A program made the translations under genes and the position numbers. Source: Anoplopoma fimbria (lineage: Eukaryota; Chordata; Actinopteri; Perciformes; Anoplopomatidae). Taken from it: a stretch of 64,000 nucleotides of DNA. The notes under the pieces were generated by a model, which was not told the DNA's origin, ran no database searches, and worked only from the letters and a program-made list of their open reading frames with translations. Each line of letters opens with the position of its first letter. Positions within the stretch are counted from its first letter, which is position 1. Below are positions 20,986 through 34,400 of the stretch, one piece after another. The stretch is taken from contig NC_072467.1 of NCBI RefSeq assembly GCF_027596085.1, positions 14,563,976-14,627,975 on the forward strand. The letters are read 5' to 3'.

Positions 20986-21640
20986 ACCCACACAAAGTCA
21001 TGTCAGAAAAGAAGACAGAGTGCTCAGTGGGGCAACCGGGACTCTATTTATAGACATCATCACACATCACCCTGACAATCCATTCCAATCATTATAATGA
21101 CTCACTGATTTTCAAACAGCTGTCTCTTATCAGAGGTGTGTTCATGAATAACAAGACCTTTTTTTTGTGTCACTGTGGTGAAAATGAACAAATCTGGGCC
21201 ACATTGTTACAAATGAGCAGAAACATGCATCTGATTCCAACTAATTGACACCTGATTGACAGCTCAACATTTTTGCAAATCACGTTGTTGTATTTCAAGA
21301 ATAACAAAATTGTAACTTTGATTTAACAAAAAGAAAAGGTAGTCAGACTTGATATTCACTGTGGTAAAATACTATTGCTGCTATTACTTATTTCATATTT
21401 ACATTTTATTTTATGCCTACAGTATATTACAGTATAATAATATAGTTGTTTAATTAAGGATACAAAAAGCAGCATGCTTTTGCACAGTAGCTGACTGCGA
21501 GTTAATGTTAACTTTTACATTATTTGTAGCAAACGGGCATGCAAACCCATTGGTACGGTCCTTTTTACTGGCTTGTTCCAAAATATGCCCCGGGGGGGGT
21601 AGCTGCGCTGCTGTGGATGTTTAAAGCTCGCTGTAAATTG
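20986..21640. other. Distal flank of bcar1 promoter 1
   Basis: AT-rich, no exon recognised. Base composition changes sharply to GC-rich at about 21,590. Confidence 0.45.
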
Positions 21641-21911
21641 TAGGAATTATCGGCCTCACAGCGAGGCGGTCTCTTTAAGGCTGGACCGGATCATCCCAGT
21701 GGAAGAGGAACGGCAGCAGACGGCAGGCAGTTCTCTCCTACCGCTCCACTGACGGAACAGACCTGTCACCCCCGACGGGTGGAAGTCACCGTGACCTCCC
21801 GAAACGTCGCCTGGTCGTTTAGTAGCGATTATTGACGCATTTCTAAAAGGGGTCCGTGAAGGGAAACCGCGACTGAAGCGAAGCGGCGACTGAGGGCGCG
21901 GGAAGGAAGGC

Positions 21912-21937
21912 GGGGTGGGGGAGGGAGGGAGGGAGGG
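21912..21937 (+). promoter_or_regulatory. G-quadruplex motif in bcar1 promoter 1
   Basis: Six runs of three or more G separated by single bases (GGGGT, GGGGGA, GGGA repeated) meet the usual G3+N1-7 rule. It lies about 300 bp before the M-S-V-P start. Confidence 0.75.
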
Positions 21938-22075
21938 CGCAACGGAGGAGAGATAGCCGGCTCTTCTGCACGCGAGGCGGCTGCTGCCTGCTGCCGCACA
22001 ACCCCGCTTTATCTTCATTTTTAACTACAGGTCCTACAGCTGGATTGTTCCCCTTCTGGTAGAGTCCACAACGGA

Positions 22076-22111
22076 ATGGACGAAGGAGGACTGACACTCG
22101 GGGAACCGTGA
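22076..22111 (+). CDS. Upstream ORF in bcar1 leader 1 (11 codons)
   Basis: ATG at 22,076 encodes MDEGGLTLGEP and stops at TGA 22,109-22,111, about 120 bp before the M-S-V-P ATG. It has G two bases upstream and G at +4 (ggaATGg). It can only act if the transcript starts upstream of it. Function as a translational attenuator is inference. Confidence 0.35.
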   Translation: MDEGGLTLGEP

Positions 22112-22234
22112 AGAAACCCGAGTTCTGTTGGGGAAAGTAACGCTAGCATCTGGAGGGGGGGAAAAAAACAAGAAGACCATTTAAAACAACGTGTTTAAAA
22201 GCCAGGATCCAAGCAGAGTGACAACACCAGCGAC

Positions 22235-22246
22235 ATGTCTGTCCCT
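22235..22246 (+). CDS. bcar1: bcar1 alternative first coding exon 1 (M-S-V-P)
   Basis: ATG TCT GTC CCT is followed directly by the strong donor GTAAGT, in phase 0, with G at -3 (gacATG). Isoforms of p130Cas/BCAR1 differ in their first four residues before a common NVLAKALYDN start of the SH3 domain, and a short M-x-x-x leader exon fits this. bcar1 is expected here because it lies downstream of CFDP1 on the same strand in mammals. p130Cas is a focal-adhesion docking protein phosphorylated by Src and FAK; it links integrin signalling to CRK and migration. The SH3 exon is outside the window, so the gene identity rests on leader, phase, promoter and synteny. Confidence 0.72.
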
Positions 22247-22369
22247 GTAAGTATGTTAGAAACACTTTCACACCTTGTCTCCTTTTTTTATTTATTTTTT
22301 GAATGTGTCCTTCAAGGTCTCACTCGATGTGTCCACACGGCAGAGCCAATTGACAGCTCTTCTTCAATG

Positions 22370-22372
<3 letters not shown>

Positions 22373-22432
<60 letters not shown>
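22373..22432. repeat. (CA)30 microsatellite
   Basis: 60-bp perfect CA tract, 127 bp inside the bcar1 intron. Confidence 0.97.
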
Positions 22433-22435
<3 letters not shown>

Positions 22436-22506
22436 AACTACTCGCCGAGCAGCACTTCACTTATTAAAATGTCAACTTTCAGAAATGCTATGAACCCGCT
22501 GTCATT

Positions 22507-22529
22507 AAAAAAAAAAAAAAAAAAAAAAA
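22507..22529. repeat. Poly(A) tract
   Basis: 23 consecutive A. It may be the tail of a lost retroposon, but no body is recognisable upstream. Confidence 0.9.
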
Positions 22530-22816
22530 GAGCTAGCTACCGTCATGGCCAGTTATAGAAAAATATACATTTAATTGGATAACAAAACGCGTTTTTTTCT
22601 CGGTTTTTTTCATAAGTAAGTCGAATTTTCTGGAAGGACCGTCTGGTGACCGACATGGTTAATGTGGCTAATGTGTAGCCTCGCTCATTAGTGAAGGGGG
22701 CACACGAGGGCCAGGGCTCTTTGGTCTGAGGCCCCATGCCGGGTCTGCAGCGCTGAAGCTATTCTCGGCAGGCCCCGGCCTGTCAACACATTCAGACAGC
22801 TGATGTTGCTGCTCAT

Positions 22817-22818
<2 letters not shown>

Positions 22819-22884
<66 letters not shown>
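22819..22884. repeat. (GT)33 microsatellite
   Basis: 66-bp perfect GT tract, opposite in sense to the CA tract 390 bp upstream. Confidence 0.97.
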
Positions 22885-22885
<1 letters not shown>

Positions 22886-23050
22886 GTGGATTTTATATGA
22901 TGTTGCTTTTACACACAATCTCGGATGTTTTTAGCGCAGGCTGCCGCGGTGTGAAGCGGTCCTCCTGGAGCTCGTTGTGTTGTGCTTTATCGCATTCCTG
23001 AGGATCTGCCTCACTGAAGTCTGCCTGGAGGGTCCAATGGCGAGCTGAGC

Positions 23051-23094
23051 GTGCGCGCGCGCGCGTGTGTGTGTGTGTGCGTGTGTGTGTGTGT
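23051..23094. repeat. (GC)n(GT)n microsatellite
   Basis: A run of GCGCGCGC followed by GT units. Alternating GC/GT has high Z-DNA-forming potential. Confidence 0.93.
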
Positions 23095-25502
<2,408 letters not shown>

Positions 25503-25532
25503 TTTCACTTAAAAAAAAAAAAAAAAAAAAAA

Positions 25533-26970
25533 GACAGCTCTCGTCTTCTCTGACAGCACAGCTAGACAGACAGGCAGCAGGTGGGACCGTCTCCTCGGTG
25601 GGGAGGACATAAGTAGGTCTGAATTCTTCTCCAAAGTTTGTCTGCTGCTGTTCGAAAGAACAAAATGTTCCAACTGGGTGCTTCTGTCACAGATTTTTTG
25701 TGAAATCTCAGTAGTTTATAAGGATACCATTGATGTTCTACGACAGCAGCCTTCTGAAAGCTGAAGCGTACCGGGCTGTGATGTCGAGGCCAGCGGTTAG
25801 AAACAGTTCAATGTAGCTTCTAAAGGTTAGGTCCACAAAACTGTGTTGTTGTTTTAAAACCATTTGTCCATTGAGTTCACCAATAGTTGTATGGCAGTAG
25901 CATACAAAGGTTTGGTGATTGGCCAAAAAATGAACAGAGATACCCTTCTCACTGGTTTTCATGTCATTAGAATCAGCTGATATGAAACTGATTAGGGCTG
26001 TCCCAATACCAGAGATTTTGTTATACCAGTGAAATTCCATAATTCTCAGCATCAAATTTGTGACCATAATCATTAACAAAGTTATAAATCCTGCGTACTT
26101 GTGTACTTCATTATACACTCCCTTTATAACCGTTTACGTACTTATTTTTAATCCCCTGAAGATTCGCCTCAAGTTTCTTGCCCCCAATTTTTTTTACAAG
26201 ATTACATTTGAACACATCATGATAACGTTATAATCTACCTTCGCCTAATACTCCTTCTTATTGAATAAAGCTTGAACGCATTACAATGCAACGCAATGCA
26301 ACCTCTGTTAGCGTAAGCTGTTGGCAGATGGAAAATCCTTAACTTGAAACTTAAGTATCGGTTTGAATGAGCCCATCATTGCAGTTTAATACTAAAAGCT
26401 AATATCTGCTGTAAATCATGATGAATCGTAACTCTGATACAGGGCAATAAGTCATCCATTATCAAAAGGGTTGCTTGTTAAAATATCGATCAACTAATGC
26501 ATTTCTTCACATCAATATGTGATACAAGATGTTTCTTTTCTTGTGTTTCTTGTGTCGGCTATTACCATTCAAACACACACAGGCAGGATTTCACCGTGGC
26601 GATAGTGTCGGTTCGGCCGCGTGTGGCCATGGTTACGGAGAAAATGACACCAAATCTTAACCTACCTGAGTGAAAGAGGGCTCACTGCTGGTGCTTGTGT
26701 TTGTTCGTGTGCACATAAACTCTGTGTATTTACTCTATGAGTTGGAGAAAGGAAGTGCAGTGCGTCTTCTCCAGATGTTCTTGTACACCGCTCCATCGCT
26801 GTTATTGACGTTAGTGACATCATGACACCTGCAGCACCAACCAGTGAAATCCTAGTTGCCACAGCAACCGTTCCCATGATTCCTCTCACCTGGTCGTATT
26901 TCTCTGTCCTGTTTCTGACACACACACAGTCACGCTTTCCATGACGTACAAGGCAGGTTTGTTCCTAGAG

Positions 26971-26972
<2 letters not shown>
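25533..26972. other. Intronic DNA with decayed repeat
   Basis: About 25,980-26,320 belongs to repeat family R3 (see 26,190). The rest shows no recognisable feature. The open frame at 25,738-26,118 (minus) has no recognisable domain. Confidence 0.4.
26190..26322 (+). repeat. Interspersed repeat, family R3, copy 1
   Basis: It aligns by eye with 33,020-33,155. Shared words are 'acaagattRcatttgaacac', 'acatcatgRtaRcgttat' and 'caatgcaacctcKgttaRc'. Same orientation in both copies. Confidence 0.65.
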
Positions 26973-27020
<48 letters not shown>

Positions 27021-27031
27021 GTGTGTGTGTG

Positions 27032-27066
<35 letters not shown>

Positions 27067-27082
27067 GTGTGTGTGTGTGTGT
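26973..27082. repeat. Interrupted (GT)n microsatellite
   Basis: 110 bp of GT units broken by three TT interruptions. Interruptions usually slow slippage, so it is probably less variable than the perfect tracts nearby. Confidence 0.97.
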
Positions 27083-27273
27083 TTTTGTGTTTGGAGCATG
27101 TTCACCTGAGCGAGGCTTGGGTTTGCTGATCACACAGGAGGGAAAAAAAAGAAATAAAGGATGTGTTTGGATTTGAGGCTGGAATGTTTCTCTGTTTGAT
27201 CGCTCTGTTTCTATGTGGAGCAAAAACTACCAGACTGTAGCTGGAGGACGTTCTCGTGTGTGTTAATATCCAG

Positions 27274-27298
27274 ACACACACACACACACACAAACACA
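27274..27298. repeat. (CA)n microsatellite
   Basis: Short CA tract, 190 bp after the interrupted GT tract and opposite in sense. Confidence 0.9.
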
Positions 27299-27629
27299 CC
27301 GATAACACACACACTCATCTACTGTAGCAGCAGAGAGCAGGGACGGGTCAGATATTTATAGAATTAGAAGAGAGCAGCCTGATTTTCACAAGCTCAGAGA
27401 GAGTACTATATATATTTTAGTACATTAATAAATATGTTGCCATGGACACCATTGAACTTTGGATGATTTGACACATGAGGCTTACTATTATCTTATCCTG
27501 TCATATCCATTTTACATTAAATCACTGTAGCATTAAATAGTGAAACCAAAAGATGTAATATTCAGGTTGTGTAGTTAGTTTATACTGTGGAATGTCAGAA
27601 GATGGTGAAAAATGCCCGTCACAATTTCC

Positions 27630-27812
27630 TTGAAGGAATACACAACCCCCAAAATGATAATTTGTGTCTGTGTTACCGTGAATTCTTGAAGAAAACGTGA
27701 TTTTCTTTTTTGCATGCATCCACAGCAAACTAACGATACAAAATCTGAGAAAAGTCATGACGAATTGAAGTGAATGGGGGTCGGCATAACGACAGCCAAA
27801 CTTTATCAAAAC
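27630..27812. repeat. Interspersed repeat fragment
   Basis: The phrases 'cccaaaatgataatttgtgt', 'gaagtgaatgggggtcg' and 'agccaaactttatcaaaaca' match a style of dispersed fish repeat that I recognise only in general terms. It directly abuts a SINE. Family unknown. Confidence 0.35.
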
Positions 27813-27829
27813 ATTTATTTGACACTCAC

Positions 27830-28142
27830 GGCACCAGGCGAGGTTAAAAGAGCAAGACAGTCAGCTCCGGGTGGATCAAACAAACACAGGACTATCACCC
27901 AGTAGACCACTGTTCACACCACGATCAGTAGACCATGATCCAGCAATGTTCGCCCTACACAGAGACAGACAACCATTCACACACACATCAACACCCACGG
28001 TCCATTTAGAGTCATCATTTAACCTAATCTGCACGCTGGCATGGGAGAACATGCAAATTCCACACAGAAGGGTTGTGCAGCCCGGGAATCGAACCCTGGT
28101 CCGAGGCCACGGTGCTAGCCACCACACCACCATGCGACCCAG
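27830..28142 (-). mobile_element. tRNA-derived SINE, diverged (minus strand)
   Basis: Read from 28,142 on the minus strand it starts 'gggtcgcatggtggtgtggtggctagcacc', with box-A-like GTGGTGGCTAGC and box-B-like GGTTCGATTCC. The body shares 'acagacaaccattcacac' and 'gggagaacatgcaaa' with the SINE at 30,057-30,412. Its distal part is diverged. Confidence 0.72.
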
Positions 28143-29520
28143 TTTGTAAACTAGTTGCTCGCTTAAAATAGTTTCGCTGCTGTTAATATATCAATATAAT
28201 ATGTCAATATAGTATGACAGAGACAAGCAGCACGTCAATACAATTGGGGAGCTTTAATGATCCACAGTTTAGCTTTAAAAAGGACTTATTGATTGATTTT
28301 CAAAGTCGCCCATTGTGTTATTAGAAAAACATTATTAATAAGTGTGCACTGCATAGAGTACGTAGTCTAAATGTTTTATTATAATAATCTTATAATATTA
28401 TTATATAATAAAAACTAAATATTCAATTATTGGTCCGTATTGTCTCATAGTCAGTAAAAAAAAAATCTTAAACGTGCTAACAAGAAACATACAGCCAACT
28501 GCTGTTGTTCTGATACTGTTTGAAGTGAGCCTGAGTACTGAACGGTGAGTTTAATGTTGTGTGTTGGATGACAGCGAGGAGACGGAGGGTTGAGGTTAAG
28601 TGCTCGCCATGCATGTGCATGTTTTCTGCTGTTTGCCTCCTCTGCCTGTGTGTGTGTACTCTCTAAATAATGCAGATATGCATGTGGGGCATATACATAA
28701 ATACATAAATGTGTGTTTGTTCATTCGTGCTCGCTGATCCTGGTTATTTAAATGCCACCGCTACCCTGCAGTGGGATAGGTGGGGTTTCCTGAGGCGATG
28801 CGCAGGGACCGCCTGGCCAGTGTGCATGTGTGTGCGTTCGCAATTTAAGTTAAGCTTTTGGCTTCAATATTAATCATTGCTGCTTCGAGATAGAAGCCCT
28901 TCTCCCATCCTAATGCACGCACACACACACAAACACACACCTTGCATCTCAATTTCCGCAGCTCTCCACGCCGGTAGAGAGTTGCCAGGGGCAACAGGAG
29001 AGAGCGTGTCACTCACATATAGTGGAGTAGTGTGTGTATTTGAGTGTGTGTTGTGATATAACGACAGGTAGGAAACCTGAAGCCAGCTACAGAGTTGTTG
29101 GAAGCTGAAGTGAAATACTGTCACGTTCTTATTTGTGACATTGACTTCCATTATATCCACACCAGACGAACGAGATGTAGCACCCAATTAAACAATTTGT
29201 CTCCTTGACTTGGCATAAGAATTTATTCTACAATAGGACGTCCTCTCCTGGCCCTGGCACCACGATGGGGGCGGCGCTGTTTCTTGCGTGTAGCGATTGG
29301 ATATGTAGGTCCAGAGGAATGAGACGGAGCGGAGGGGATTGGATGAATGGACGGACAGACAGACAGAACATGTCATGTTGTCATATCCTGCTTGCTTTTC
29401 CCTTTCATGGTTGTGAATAGAGAAAGAGAAGAGAGAGAGAGAGAGAGAGGGCTGCGAGCTGCTAAGAGCCTCCCTCTGCCGATTTGACAGAGAATCGTTC
29501 ATAAATTCAATAACCATTCA
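28143..29520. other. Intronic DNA, nothing recognised
   Basis: AT-rich up to 28,500. A short CA tract lies near 28,919-28,940 and a (GA)n tract at 29,425-29,448. No exon is supported. Confidence 0.4.
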
Positions 29521-29523
29521 TAG

Positions 29524-29810
29524 TGCTACCAGAGACTGTGTATAAGAAGTGATCGTAATCATCGTGACGTCACCCATGTCATGCTACTAACACCACATCA
29601 TGCTGTATTGAAGAAGAATTGAAACTAGAGATTGAGACCATGAACTCATGTTTACAATGTTTAATGAGGGACTAAATCAAGAGAGAGGTAGAGTCATTTT
29701 CTCATAGACTTCTATACAACCAGAGGAGTCGCCCCCTGATGGTCAGTAGAGAGAATGCAGCTTTAAGACACTTCCGCATTGGCTTCACTCGACAAAACCA
29801 GAGGCTGGTG
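29524..29810 (-). repeat. Interspersed repeat, family R1, copy A
   Basis: It shares, in reverse sense, the block 'gaagccaatgcggaagtgtc ... cagggggcgac' and the 'ttgtaaacatgagtt ... tggtctcaatctctag' block with the copy at 41,243-41,640. The distal part present in the longer copies is missing. It begins with the end motif 'agactgtgtataagaagtg'. Confidence 0.7.
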
Positions 29811-29829
29811 CCTGAGTGCTAAGTTCTTA

Positions 29830-30045
29830 TGTGATGTGAGATGAATAAATGACTTCTTTGGTTTTGAAAGAGTAGCTGTTGTTATTTAGCCTTTCTGAGG
29901 CTATCGCTAAGATGCTGCTCAGACGCCCCGCACATTTTTATAGTGGAACTTAGTCTATGTGGTGATTTATTCACGCACACTAAGGAGATAAACTGTATTA
30001 TTAATAGGCTGATATTAATACAAAAATATGCCATATATCACGATT
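29830..30045. other. Intronic DNA, nothing recognised
   Basis: AT-rich spacer between an R1 repeat copy and a SINE. Confidence 0.4.
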
Positions 30046-30056
30046 TATATCATTAT

Positions 30057-30412
30057 CCATCCATTTTCCGTAACCGCTTATCCAGTTAAGGGTCGCAGGG
30101 GTGCTGGAGCCGATCTCAGCTGTCAATGGGCGAAGGCAGGGTTCACCCTGGACAGGTCGCCAGTCTGTCGCAAGGCTGACATATATAGACAGACAACCAT
30201 TCACACTCACATTCACACCTACGGGCGATTTAAAGTCAATTAACCTAAGCTGCATGTCTTTGGACTGTGGGAGGAAGCCGGAGAACCCGGAGAGAACCCA
30301 CGCTGACACGGGGAGAACATGCAAACACAGAAGGTTGTCCAGCCCGGGAATTGAACCCGGGCCCCTCTTGCTGTGAGGCGACAGTGCTAACCACTACACC
30401 ACCGTGCAGCCC
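30057..30412 (-). mobile_element. tRNA-derived SINE with intact target duplication (minus strand)
   Basis: Flanked by perfect 11-bp duplications TATATCATTAT at 30,046-30,056 and 30,413-30,423. On the minus strand it starts GGGCTGCACGGTGGTGTAGTGG with box A GTGGTTAGCACTG and box B GGTTCAATTCC. Its 3' end is an ATCC-type tail (30,057-30,064 in reverse sense). The intact duplication suggests a relatively young insertion compared with the copy at 27,830. Confidence 0.9.
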
Positions 30413-30425
30413 TATATCATTATTA

Positions 30426-30429
<4 letters not shown>

Positions 30430-30497
<68 letters not shown>

Positions 30498-30508
30498 ATT
30501 AATTATTA
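30430..30508. repeat. (TTA)n microsatellite
   Basis: About 79 bp of ATT/TTA units directly beside the SINE head. Confidence 0.96.
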
Positions 30509-32690
<2,182 letters not shown>

Positions 32691-32699
32691 TCAATACAT

Positions 32700-33160
32700 T
32701 ATCACTGGCAACTGGTGATGTCAGGATACCAGAAGTTTAGTAGTCGATACCCATACAAGTCAAATCCCACGATTCCTGAACCCCAATATGATACAACGGT
32801 GTAAAACACACAAAAAAACAATATAGACTTTAAAATGAAATGTCACTTCCACACCTTGAATTCTTTCAATAAACCTGGAAAGTTGGAAGTGTTTCCTCCC
32901 AAAAATTTACTTTGAACTAACTTTAGTGTGAGGAAGTTAAACAGGTCATCTATTTTATATCGCTGTGAAAACATCTCCTTGAAACAACTGTATTTATTTA
33001 ACTTTCTCACATTAAGAAAAGTTTCACAAGATTGCATTTGAACACATCATGGTAGCGTTATTATTTGCCTTTGCCCAACACATATTTTTACTGAATGGAG
33101 CTTGAACACACGATAATGTAACTCAATGCAACCTCGGTTAACTTTAGCTGTTGCTTGTAA
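32700..33160 (+). repeat. Interspersed repeat, family R3, copy 2 (longest)
   Basis: 33,020-33,155 matches 26,190-26,322. 32,935-32,985 ('catctattttatatcgctgt', 'gaaaacatctcc') matches 61,292-61,335 in reverse sense. It has no coding potential. Family unknown to me. Confidence 0.6.
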
Positions 33161-33284
33161 AGCGATAGTTATACATACATGCCTACAAAAATCCCTTTTG
33201 TCCTGAAGGGGTCCCGGTCTTTGTATAGATATGGGTACCATCACGTTTTAAGAATTTCGGCATGGCATGGTCACGAGGTGAAGT

Positions 33285-33415
33285 AATGGTTCTCGTGACA
33301 TCCTTATTGGCATCGGGGGTTCCACAAGGCTCACTCATGGGCCCCACGCTCTTCTCCCTCTGCACAAGGATGCTCAGTGGCCACTGCAATGCTGACGACA
33401 ACCAGATTTTCTTCT
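33285..33415 (+). pseudogene. LINE reverse-transcriptase fragment (L2-like), internally deleted
   Basis: The frame reads SGVPQGSLMGPTLFSLC, matching the conserved GVPQGSxLGPxLFSLY block of non-LTR reverse transcriptases. HCNADDNQIFF follows, corresponding to the YADD catalytic block (here N replaces Y before ADD). The sequence between the two blocks is much shorter than in active elements, so part is deleted. The family is probably L2-like, from the block wording. The fragment is inactive. Confidence 0.7.
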
Positions 33416-33419
33416 TACC

Positions 33420-34250
33420 TCAGCATCACTGCTTGCTGATGGCTATTTTTAATTGTTCTTCTGTTGACTTTTTACACAGTAAAATCTACCATTCACAGCA
33501 TATCTAACTCAAAATCCCCCCCCCCCCCCAAAAAAAAAAAAACATCAAGAGAACTTTTTTCAAAATATTTGTTAATGTTATACAGATAATTTCAAAAATG
33601 AGTAACAGCTTATATTTGTTTCTTTTTTTTTTATTTAGTGTCTTTATCTGTATCGGCCTTAAATCCCCTTCTCCATTAGACTCTAATTTGAATAATTGTA
33701 TGAGCCTCACACACACCGTAGAAACCTTGTTTGTACTGTATAATAATACAGTGTGCTGGGTCGTTGTGATGTTATGTCCTTATCCGTGCTTCCATTAGCC
33801 ATAAATGGTTTAGTATTGATTAGCCAGTATGCTGGTACAGCTCTTTATTGATTGATGGACATGCGGGCTATATCTACAGTTCAGGAATCAAATGCACTGA
33901 ACCAAATAACAGTTCTTCAATTCTCTGAAAGATGCAGTCCTCAACAGGAGACACCATCTTCCATCAGTCTATTTCACTGGTGAGTGTTATTAGTGTAGCA
34001 CAATATGGATTGCGTTGCCCTTGGTAATACAGGTATCCATCTGAATAATACTCTTATTGACACACAGTGGTACTACTGCAGTTTTGCAGTAATTTGTTGC
34101 ATAGCCCAAGCTACTGTAAGCAATTTTACAGAGTTTCCTTTTATCGAAATGCAACAGTTGGCAAAAGATATAACAGCGCGCAAAACACATCCAAAAACGT
34201 CCAGTAAAATGGCTGCCAGTGGCCGCGTGATACTTGAGCTTGTTTTGTTA
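33420..34250. other. Intronic DNA, nothing recognised
   Basis: Contains short homopolymers (C10 and A12 near 33,520-33,541). No exon. Confidence 0.4.
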
Positions 34251-34251
34251 A

Positions 34252-34400
34252 AGGGATAGTCCAACATTTTTAACGCGTGAGAAGACTTATATCAGCTACA
34301 TCTCTGAATCCACTACAGCAACGGCGTTAGCCTAGCTTAGCACGAAGGCTAGACTGCTAGCCTGGTTCAGACACAGTGAACTGGCATTGATCAACAGCCC
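34252..34400 (+). repeat. Fish interspersed repeat ('gttagcctagcttagca' type)
   Basis: 'aagggatagtccaacatttt' followed by 'gttagcctagcttagcac' is a dispersed sequence type; a related phrase occurs near 11,150 ('gttagcctagcttagcata'). Confidence 0.5.

Larger units (their letters stand above)
21590..22234 (+). promoter_or_regulatory. bcar1: CpG- and G-rich promoter 1 and 5' leader of bcar1
   Basis: This stretch has many CpG dinucleotides (for example 'gaagcgaagcggcgactgag'), unlike the AT-rich DNA on both sides, and ends at the M-S-V-P exon. It contains a G-quadruplex motif (21,912-21,937) and a short upstream ORF (22,076-22,111). No TATA box is evident, as expected for CpG-island promoters. 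The transcription start and any extra non-coding exon boundary cannot be fixed. Open frames on the minus strand here are composition artefacts. Confidence 0.65.

Noticed and set aside
21656..22018. 120-codon minus-strand frame in the CpG-rich region
   Set aside because: GC-rich DNA lacks stop codons. No splice sites or recognisable domain, and it lies in a promoter region.
30430..30508. Tandem units as a CRISPR array
   Set aside because: Simple trinucleotide repeat without spacers in a vertebrate genome. No direct-repeat and spacer alternation occurs anywhere in the window.
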